A DNA stretch of 64,000 nucleotides from Lepidonotus clava. Its lineage: Eukaryota > Annelida > Polychaeta > Phyllodocida > Polynoidae. The notes below the pieces were generated by a model that did not search any database, was not told the origin of the DNA, and saw nothing but the letters and a program-made list of their open reading frames with translations. The stretch is taken from NCBI GenBank assembly GCA_936440205.1, contig OW387149.1, positions 29,155,151 through 29,219,150 on the forward strand, read 5' to 3'. Of the stretch, positions 56,200 to 64,000 are shown piece by piece. Made by a program: the position numbers and the translations under genes. Every line of letters begins with the position of its first letter. Positions within the stretch are counted from its first letter, which is position 1.

Positions 56200-57080
56200 A
56201 TTATGTATATATATATATAATTATGTATATATATATATATAATTATGTATATATAAACTCTAGCTGTAATCATTATCAATAAATGAAACACAGACAAGTC
56301 AGTGGCTGATGCCAGTGTCAGTAGTCTGCCCTTTCAAGATTTTTGTTATTACAAAAGTAGTAATAATAATCGTACATGAGCATATATGATGGTCAAGAGG
56401 TGGGCTCTGTCCCTGTTGGTGGTTTATGCAATATTAATGGAGGGAGTTGTCAATAGCAACAACCAACAACAGAGTTAGTTAACCAGGTTACCTAGAGAGG
56501 GCAGCATTGAACCTAATATTCCTGTGTTGATATGTGTTGATATGACATATATATATATATATAGCCACCCTTTTGATACTCCTGTAGTTCTTATATTTTT
56601 ATGTGCAGGAGGTTCTACTTCACTTGTGTGACATAATACTAGGCGTTCATGAACTAGTTTAACATTTAGCTATCACTTTATGGTTGTTGTTTGCTGGGTC
56701 ATTTCCGTGGAGAATACTCTACTTAACTTAACCAATTTAGACCCACCTTAAGTTGCAGGTAACACCAGTAAAACAAGGACCTTTGCACACTTGATAAATA
56801 AAGCAGAAATCTAGGTAAGTATGGCGTCATGGCTATGCCCAAAACATGTCGTAATTCACAAGTTGTTTAATTTTCTTGTTTTATGTGGAGCCTGTGCTTG
56901 CCTCCACCTTTTTGAATTTTAAAAAATGTTAGAAGAAACAGGACAAACAGGTAAGTTATCAGGAGAGAAGGCTACATATATATATGCGGGGACTGACTTG
57001 GTATGTAGTACAAAATGGACTTTCTATATTCATGGATGTAAGCAGTGGTCACTAAGCTGGTTTTGCAATGCCTATGTGGT
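56100..57080. other. Non-coding DNA of unit C with AT minisatellite
   Basis: A repeat remnant (TTTCTGAATCCACCCCTG, about 56124-56141) is followed by an (AT)n / AATTATGT minisatellite (56165-56255, three units). The sequence then matches 35871-36275 of unit B. No gene. Confidence 0.5.
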
Positions 57081-57084
57081 TTAA

Positions 57085-57335
57085 CCCTTCAGACCCAATA
57101 GGTTACATTCATGGATTGCTGGATTTCTAAAGGATTTCCCTGAATTTCTATCAAAATTCCCTAAACTTGTTGTAATTGAGGAAGTTTTTTAAACAATAAT
57201 ATGATAACCAATTTTGTATGTTAGATACCATTGAATTGTTCTCCTTGGAAAAACAAAAAAACTTCTTTTGTTAAATTTACATTTTACACTTCAGATTTAA
57301 TGCTAACTAAGATATTCATCACATTCCCTTGACTT
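57085..57335. mobile_element. Unit C copy of the piggyBac-type MITE (approximate)
   Basis: TTAA then CCCTTCAGACCCAATAGG matches 36729 onward, including GGATTGCTGGATTTC and TTGTAATTGAGGAAGTTT. The right end is eroded. Confidence 0.45.
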
Positions 57336-57338
57336 TAA

Positions 57339-57801
57339 GAAGCTCCTTTTGATATAAAATTGGGCTTTATCTTTAGAAAACATCTCGAGGGTTTTGTGCT
57401 TCTAAAAGGGACATCTGGGTGTGACGTCACACAAATTGACGGTTATATTCAAATTTCAAATTCCTAAATTCCATAAAAGCCATACTGTTTCACATTTTCT
57501 TTTATAAATCATCTAATTTGGTGATTTTAATCTCTTTTAGACTCACAAAGTACATTTGATAAATTTCTTATTGCATTTTTTTCAGTTTTATAATTTTTCA
57601 ACTGTTCTGCTTGCGACGTCACACACATATAATGCTTTGTGCAAGGTGCACCAGGATGCACACAGGGAGACTTATTATCATTCAGAAAAGCTTTAATAAA
57701 ATCATAACTGTTTGAGATAAATGTTTGAAAAACGGTATGGTTATTACTCAGATAGTCACAGTCATGGCACTATGCTAATTAAAAGACACTGGCCCCTTCC
57801 T
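57339..57801. mobile_element. Second TTAA MITE of the GGCCAGTG family, inverted and eroded
   Basis: The right end CACTGGCCCCTTCCT plus TTAA (57802-57805) matches the end of the 53250 element. The interior GTGTGACGTCACACA (57419-57433) and TTTCAACTGTTCTGCTTGCG, then ACGTCACACAC, match it in reverse orientation. The left end is not clear. Confidence 0.65.
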
Positions 57802-57805
57802 TTAA

Positions 57806-58445
57806 GGTTGTTGTCAGTTTGTGTCTTGAGGGCGGCATTAAGTCACATAAAATGATATTTGTGATTTTGGAGCATTTTGCGAATTGGTGTTATAGTGTCT
57901 GTGGACAATGTTGGTTTTGAAAACAATGTTAACTGGAGATTCGAACCACTTCTAACAGTCTAAGTTTAACCCAGACTGAAACCCAGGGAACAAAACTCTC
58001 TAAAGGGAAGCATATTGTATTTTCCAACCATTTCTGGGAAAATTACAAATACTTTTGGAATCTTTTAATTATTGTCAGATAAAATGATGATTTTCTTATT
58101 GAATCATGTACCTAGACTGATGCTGACTTTGCTCCCCACAATTGTTGCCAAATTTAGATTTTTTGATGTAAAATTCTAGTCCCTGAATAAGATTCCTCAA
58201 GTCTTTATATTAGGGCACCCCCTCCTTTTTACAATTTCCGGACCCCTCACTGAAGAATGTACTATTGAAAATTGTGAACAATCTCATTCACTGTGTTTCA
58301 TTTTAGACTGAATTTTGGTGAATTTGAAGCTGTTAAACAAGATGATTGGCTTCAAACTGCATACAGATGATGTTATAGTCAGATAATGCATTCTAATCAT
58401 TGGAGGAATGGAGGCTTTATATAGATTTGTGTTAATTCCTTTTTC
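57806..58445. other. FUT-C upstream DNA with repeat remnant
   Basis: A CAGTGGCGGATCC-family remnant (AGATTTTTTGATGTAAAATTC to TTTCCGGACCCCTCACTG) lies at about 58150-58255. The end of the interval resembles the intron end upstream of FUT-B (GCATTCTAATCATT, GAGGCTTTATAT). No gene. Confidence 0.45.
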
Positions 58446-58447
58446 AG

Positions 58448-58674
58448 ATCAACTGTTGGGCATGAGGGTTTGGGTTCAAAGCCAACTTTCATCCCTCTGG
58501 AAAATATCATTACAGAAAGCAGATTGTTTCTTGATGAAATTAATTATGTTCGCCTCAAGTTTTAACATTATTCTTCATGGTTGTTTTTCTATGCATTATT
58601 GAAAGAATCTGCAGCAAGGACACCACAAAAATGTGAATTTATAATACCTTGCAACAAATATTCACATAATACAG
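58448..58674 (+). pseudogene. Truncated fucosyltransferase exon relic upstream of FUT-C
   Basis: After an intact-looking acceptor (CCTTTTTCAG, 58446-58447) the sequence reads ATCAACTGTTGGGCATGAGG, whose start resembles FUT-A (ATCAACTGG). It then translates as MRVWVQSQLSSLWKISLQKA, close to the FUT-B/C N-terminus MKVWVQCQLWSFGKILLQKA. The membrane segment is degraded and the frame stops at TGA 58600-58602. Homology resumes with AATGTGAATTTATAATACC (the CKLIIPC part of the stem) and ends at CATAATACAG|GTAGTG, which looks like a splice donor. The catalytic domain is absent. It is either a dead partial gene duplicate or a co-opted 5' non-coding exon of FUT-C. Confidence 0.78.
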
Positions 58675-58733
58675 GTAGTGAAAGAAGGCTTTATATGTAT
58701 ATGTAATTTTTTGTTTCAGATAATCTTTCGAAC

Positions 58734-59921
58734 ATGAAGGTTTGGGTTCAATGTCAACTTTTGTCCTTCGGGAAAATATTATTACAGAAAGCAATCTTTT
58801 GCTGGAAAAGATTTGCACCTCAAATTCTATTTGTATACTTCATGATCCTGTTCATATTGGTTATGGAAAGGGCCTATACAAGTTTTGAACATGCAGATGA
58901 GGGAACAAGGCCGCCACCACCATGCAAACTCCTACGTTTGGAACATGCAGCTAAGGGATCAGCAATGCCCCCACCACCATGCAAACTCATAATACCTTGC
59001 AACCAATCTTCACATAATACACAAGGACAGATGGCTGGCCAGACATTGATGACTCATCTAGTAGGTGGCCTTGGAAACCAACTATGGATTTATGCATCCT
59101 TGTATGGACTGGCAAAGAAATCAGGCAGACATGCTATAGGTTGCGTTGAATATGATTTGCACAAACTTTTCCCTAATCTGTCTATACCTCTGCACACTTA
59201 TGATGAATGTAGAAGATGGAGAAATCAAGTTTCAAATATTTCAATCAATGTTGGACAAGGAGAAAACCATTTATATTTTGATGTTGCAATGATTGATACA
59301 CTGAGGAAATCTACAAAGAGACATGCATTTGTGTGTTGCTATTTACAAAATCTAGGATTCTTTATTGAATACTTTGATGACTTAAAAGCAGAATTTACAC
59401 TCAGGGAATTATTTAAAGCAAAAGCACAAATCACACTGAGAGAGCTAGTAAATAAAAAAATATATGGAAAAGAATATTCCACAGAAAATGGTATAAGTCT
59501 ACTTAATGGCAAACCACCAGTATTTATTACTCTTCATATCAGACGTGGAAATATGCTTGCAGAGAAATATGTACAACAACCTTTTCTTTCTTATTATGTA
59601 AGAGCTATGAGTTTTTTTAGAAAAAAATATGGGAAAAGTGTAGTATTCATTGTTGCTACTGACGACCTAACATGGGCCAAAGCTAATATTAGAGGTAATG
59701 CTGTGTACTATACAGGGGACACTGGGCCAAAAAGCAGAGAAGATGAATTTGCTATTGCAGTTGCATGTAATCACACTATAATGTCTGTGGGAACCTTTGG
59801 TTGGTGGATGGGTTTTCTTACTGGTGGTGACGTAATCTATTATAAGGATTGGCTTGTAGGGCCCTGGACTAATTGGTACAAGGCTGGGCAATTCTTTCCT
59901 CATAGGTGGATACCCATGTAA
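58734..59921 (+). CDS. Alpha-1,2-fucosyltransferase-like protein (GT11), paralogue FUT-C
   Basis: A 395-residue co-linear paralogue of FUT-B. The exon follows acceptor TTTTTTGTTTCAG (58718-58719), with ATG 15 nt in. The membrane segment is about 29-44, followed by the duplicated Pro-rich stem (FEHADEGTRPPPPCKLL then LEHAAKGSAMPPPPCKL), GGLGNQLWIY (111-120), HIRRGNM (268-274) and ACNHTIMSVGTFGWW (344-358). Differences from B include loss of the sequon at 319 (ANIRGN) and D323A just before VYYTGD. The catalytic motifs are unchanged and the frame is intact, so it is probably functional and type II in the Golgi. The TAATAA stop again makes an AATAAA (59920-59925). A fucosyltransferase relic lies just upstream. 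Acceptor sugar unknown. Confidence 0.94.
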   Translation: MKVWVQCQLLSFGKILLQKAIFCWKRFAPQILFVYFMILFILVMERAYTSFEHADEGTRPPPPCKLLRLEHAAKGSAMPPPPCKLIIPCNQSSHNTQGQMAGQTLMTHLVGGLGNQLWIYASLYGLAKKSGRHAIGCVEYDLHKLFPNLSIPLHTYDECRRWRNQVSNISINVGQGENHLYFDVAMIDTLRKSTKRHAFVCCYLQNLGFFIEYFDDLKAEFTLRELFKAKAQITLRELVNKKIYGKEYSTENGISLLNGKPPVFITLHIRRGNMLAEKYVQQPFLSYYVRAMSFFRKKYGKSVVFIVATDDLTWAKANIRGNAVYYTGDTGPKSREDEFAIAVACNHTIMSVGTFGWWMGFLTGGDVIYYKDWLVGPWTNWYKAGQFFPHRWIPM

Positions 59922-62557
59922 TAAAGACCCTGTACAGACTTGGTCACAAGACCTCTTTTTGGTGATCAGCATATTATGTACAGCATAACCACATGGTTGT
60001 CTACAAATGCAACATTCTTAATGATTATAACAGTTACTGTTGATCATTAAACTATGAATTAGTTTTAAGGAAATCTTGCATAAACATGTGGCCTAAATGG
60101 TATAGTATGAGGAGAAGAAGACTATTCTGGGCCTGTGGATACCAACAATAGGTTATCAGTGTACATGCTGGGATATTCTGTGGCCACTGGTCCTGGGCAA
60201 GATACACTGATAGCCTATAGATGATACCCAGTAGCCCAGAAAAGTCATTCTCATCTTCATTGTGAATAATAATGATTTTGAATTGGTGGTCAGCTCATTT
60301 GGATCTAAGTAATGACATCTGCAGAATATCTATAGTGGGAAGAGAAGGTTAGGCAGTTTAAGTTGCCAGGATAGAAATTCAGGTCAATATACTTTGAATC
60401 AAAATCCTGGTACTGTTGGTGCGTAGTTGTATCACAAGAGTGAAAACTTGCAATAACAGCGCTGATCACTCTTGGACAATTTTTAACAAAGAGAAAATAG
60501 ATTTTTAACATGCTTCTTTTTGAGCAGAATATTCTACTTTATTTCATATTAAATATGTAGTGCCCATAGGGATTACAATAATGATAAATATTTCCATGCC
60601 AGTTGAATAGCTTATGAAATATTAAAAAAAGAAAAAAATTGTGTTCGTTGCCATGTTTGCTGAGCTGAAGGTAAACAATGTGAAAACTTTGAATAATTTG
60701 TTTGCCAATACCAAAAAACATGAGATGACTTCAAGAAATATTGAATCCATACATAAGAATGATACCAGAATTGTATGACAGAAACATCGTCCTGATCCCA
60801 AACACCTGAAATCTTTAAGTATTTGGTGAGCATTTGGCAAGTAAGGTGATTTTTTGGGGGGATCCAATTTGTTTATTTCTGACATGAAATCATACATATG
60901 AGTTTGGTTTTTATTTCATACCAGTATAACATCGGAAAGTCTGTTTGAAGAAGGGTTTAACCAAAATAGTGAATTAAAGGAATTAAAGGAAGTCTTCAGG
61001 AATCTCTGTTGTAAGCGGTTTGTTGAACATTGGCTGGATCAAACTTCATATTTAAGAGATTCCAGCGATTATTTCAGCAATGTGCATTAATTTTCATATA
61101 TGACAAATCTATGCCTGAAAATGCCTTAAAATCCCATAGAATATCAGATCAAGAAAACAAAAATGTACTTGTGAATGTTTGCCCACAACCACCTAGCGTT
61201 TCAGCAAGAAATAGGTTAGCAAAGAAAAGATGGTAATGTATGTATGATTTTTTTGAGCTTTTAACTGGATGATATGAAATGAATGTAAAACCCAACTCGT
61301 GAATGTCAAATCTTTCATATTTTTACTTATGGATTTTGCTTCGGATTTCAGATTTGACATCCACTCATTTGGTTTTACCAATACAATTATAATAGGTATC
61401 AATTTACAGAAATCCACTGAAGCAATAGAAGAACTCACATTTGTGCTCAAAATCAGCTAGTGTAAAGTGTGTTTTATAGTCCTGCTCTTTCAATAACTTG
61501 GATATGGAAAGGGCTACAGATATCTTAGTATATGTGGAAAATCAGGGTCTTCAGTCATTACAAATCCTGCATTTGATCACTCTGCCCCCTGCAATTCAAG
61601 ACATATTACATCAAAATAAAGATAGTACTTAATTAACTTAGATTTGCTAATGATATTAAGCTGAATTAACAGAGAATGTGACTTGAGGCTTAAGTGTGAA
61701 TGATTTCGATGGTGGCTTACTTATAGATATTTAGTTGTTTTGTGATATACCTAGACTGCTATACTATGCAAATTGTTTATCTATTAATTGAAATGAATAT
61801 ATACATGTATATAAATGTATAGTATGTATGCCTTAATATATTCATTGTTGCCTCTATGTCTGGATGGAATTAGATTTTTTTCTGCTAGATTTACTCATAG
61901 TACTGATGTATCTAACTGTTTCAAAACCTTCCTCTTACAGTCTTATGGAATGTGGTCAATGCTGCCACCTGAGCCCATATTTTTGTTGCTAATTAGGCTA
62001 ATAAGGGTAATTTTGATTAGGCAATCAAAACGAGCAATTTTGTCTTTTACAAAAATCAATGATAGGTTCCTAAAATGTCTCAAAGAGGAATTATTAAGTG
62101 TAAAATTTATTCATAATAGATGAAATTTTTAATCATATGAAGCTGAAAAATGTTTGCAATAACATCATGCTCCCTTTCATTTGTATAATATATGGCAACA
62201 AACAAAGGACTATTTAATGTGAAAAGTGGTGAAATTGTGCTCTCATGGCCTATGACTTCTATCTCAAGTAAAAGAATGATACTACAGTTGAGGTCTCAAT
62301 GCAAGCAGCATAATTTTTTTCTTGTGTAAAAAACACATAAAGTTGAAATTACAGCAAAATAATCAACACAATAACTGTGCTCAAATCAACATCTAACATA
62401 ATTATAGGAAAGAATTTTATGATACAAAAAAAGCAGCATAATATTAACATTGTCCTATATTTGTGCTTAAATCTGTAGAATTATCAGTATTGGTTGGGTT
62501 TGTGCCTCTCTGGGTCCAGCCATGGCCATTTGTCACCTTGGACGCAGACCTAGTGTC
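59922..62557. other. 3' flank of FUT-C, non-coding
   Basis: Matches unit B from 41501, except for a unit-C-only stretch at about 60115-60640 and the absence of the piggyBac-type element (empty TTAA site at about 60817-60820). The plus-strand open frame at 61815-62123 has no domain and is shorter in unit B, so it was not called. Confidence 0.5.
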
Positions 62558-63240
62558 CCTGCAGTGCCGCATCACATAATGCCTCTTGCTGTAGTGAGAA
62601 TTGGCACACATAGCGAGACCCACTGCTGTTAACAGCGATGGATGAAATCCACCTTTTATCCTTAACGCCATATTAACACTACGCGTCGAGGCACGTTCGC
62701 GTTGGGTCATGTTGCCCAACACGTCTGACTCATGTTATTTTACAGACATGCTTGTTAAAAGAGGCATCCCAATGCGACCCAACCTGTGCCAACACGACCC
62801 AACACGTGCCCAACGAGACCCAACACATGCCCAAACGCGTAGTATAATATGCTTTCGCGTTGGGCCCTATGCCTAGTGTAATATGTGCCCGACGCGAGTC
62901 TGACGCGTTGGGCAACAGGACATGGCGCGTCCTTTAACCCGACGCATAGTGTTATTAGGACTTTACAGCAATGATTTGATCATTTTGGGATGTGAATTCT
63001 AATATTCTGTTAAATGATAGCAGTGTCCCTCAGCTCATAAAATGTATAGGAGGTGAGTGCAGAAATATATCTAACAGTCAATTAAATGTGTTCAAAATGT
63101 GTGTAAAATCATCACCACGGTGACAATTGGCACATGGGGTAAACAAGGATGGAAAAACAGCGAGACAATTTTGAAACCATCCTTGTTCTCTCGCTGTTGC
63201 GGGCATTTGGTTATGCAATGCGGCACAGGCTGCAGTGCAC
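62558..63240. mobile_element. TIR element (GTGCCCCGTCGCATAAC family), unit C, interrupted
   Basis: Counterpart of 44476-45165, with the same nested MITE and slightly better preserved inner arms (TCTCGCTGTTGCGGGCATTTGG). Confidence 0.7.
62665..62962. mobile_element. Harbinger-type MITE (AGGCCATATTACACTA family), unit C
   Basis: ACGCCATATTAACACTACGCG and CGCATAGTGTTATTAGGACT are inverted ends with TTA on both sides (62662-62664 and 62963-62965). Same insertion as 44581 in unit B. Confidence 0.85.
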
Positions 63241-64000
63241 TTAAACCTTTGCATTGTTGTTAAAATATATAAAATGACACATAGTTAAACATAAAGAAAG
63301 GTAAGAATCTTGTAATAACACAAGAACATCACGTGGTGTGCCACGTGATATCTGTAACCAATCAGCATCAACCAGGAGCTAAGCATTAATAAACCAAATA
63401 TATTTCTGCTATTCTGTTGACATCTCTGGCTTTGTGTTATTACTTCTTGGGGGTGAAGAATTAGTTAACCAGGAATGCGTTTGGCAATAACATGACCATG
63501 CAGTATGGTACTGAGGCCCAATGAACATAAACAACGACACAATGAATCCATTGAAAGATCCTTCAACCATTTTTTGCCCAAAGTACCTGCTCATTTGTCA
63601 TCACACCTGGTTGCGCCCTCCCGATCAGTTTTGTCGCTAGTTTGAGTGCTCCCACCACCAGAACCTCAAACCCACACTGACACAGTGACAGGGGCAGATA
63701 CTTGATCTCAGAAAGGGGCAGATCATAGGCTAAGTACTAAAACGGCGTGCATCCATGCGCATGTGTGCAACATATTTAATGCTTGGCTAGTTAAGTCCCT
63801 ACCAAAAGGGAGGGGGAGGGGGCAGGACCCCTGGACTCTCCCCACCCATGGATCTGCCCCTAACCTATTGCCTCCAGGAGCCTGAATCCTACATGGCAGT
63901 TATACACAAACACAAAGTGTGGAAAATTTCACTCAGTGTACTGTCATTTCTTAATGCATAGACCAAATTTTCCCGTTCCGTTGACTGTATTACAACACAT
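63241..64000. other. Non-coding end of unit C
   Basis: Matches 45170-46030. It includes a CAGTGGCGGATCC-family fragment (AAAAGGGAGGGGGAGGGGG to ATGGATCTGCCCCTAACC, about 63803-63865). The window ends inside the duplication. Confidence 0.5.

Larger units (their letters stand above)
49107..64000. repeat. Segmental duplication, unit C (carries FUT-C, runs off the window)
   Basis: Begins near TTATGTTTAGTCAATTAACC (compare 34660) and still matches unit B at the last base (TTCCGTTGACTGTATTACAA, compare 46000). The LINE at about 49425-56090 and the FUT relic at 58448 are specific to this unit. Confidence 0.85.

Noticed and set aside
61815-62123. 102-codon plus-strand open frame downstream of FUT-C
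   Set aside because: The matching sequence in unit B (43760-44040) does not keep a comparable frame, which argues against selection for coding.
1-64000. CRISPR arrays, operons or ribosome-binding sites
   Set aside because: Intron-bearing genes, MITEs and LINE content show this is animal nuclear DNA; no regularly spaced repeat-spacer structure was found.

Overview
This window looks like AT-rich nuclear DNA of a metazoan, most likely a marine invertebrate. Genes are sparse and intron-bearing with clear splice sites. They are separated by kilobases of non-coding DNA packed with small non-autonomous DNA transposons (MITEs), poly-G/poly-C runs, microsatellites and one degenerate LINE. The exact phylum cannot be fixed from the sequence alone.

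Layout. (1) 1-2.3 kb: a minus-strand gene for a small secreted, probably GPI-anchored protein with a possible NTR-like fold, in two coding exons (2090-2271 and 1267-1720). (2) 2.3-28 kb: no convincing gene. It holds PIF/Harbinger-type MITEs with 3-bp TWA target duplications, pogo/Tigger-like elements with TA duplications, a roughly 150-bp family ending in CAGTGGCGGATCC, a CA microsatellite and a few CpG-rich islands that could be promoters or non-coding first exons. (3) 28-64 kb: a tandem array of three plus-strand alpha-1,2-fucosyltransferase-like genes of family GT11: FUT-A at 28238-29323, FUT-B at 40313-41500 and FUT-C at 58734-59921. A truncated relic of a fourth copy lies at 58448-58674, just upstream of FUT-C. 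Each has an apparently intact single coding exon behind a conserved splice acceptor and encodes a type II Golgi membrane protein. B and C are about 90% identical in protein and lie in long segmental duplicates (about 34.64-46.03 kb, and 49.1 kb to the window end).

Comparing the two duplicates shows which transposons arrived before or after duplication. An 816-bp piggyBac-type element with TTAA ends (41883-42698) is present in unit B, and unit C has the intact empty site at about 60818. A Harbinger-type MITE nested in an older repeat is shared by both units.

The most unusual object is the minus-strand non-LTR retrotransposon inserted in unit C (about 49.4-56.1 kb). It has an ORF1 with a low-complexity N-terminus, coiled coil and L1-ORF1p-like RRM domain, and an ORF2 with endonuclease and reverse transcriptase. 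Between them lies a NADAR (YbiA-like ADP-ribose/NAD-derivative glycosidase) domain, whose start codon overlaps the ORF1 stop by 14 nt. The NADAR sequence is split by a 561-bp TTAA-flanked MITE and continues in the same frame on the other side. A LINE carrying its own NADAR enzyme is the best candidate here for an undescribed system. The copy itself is dead.
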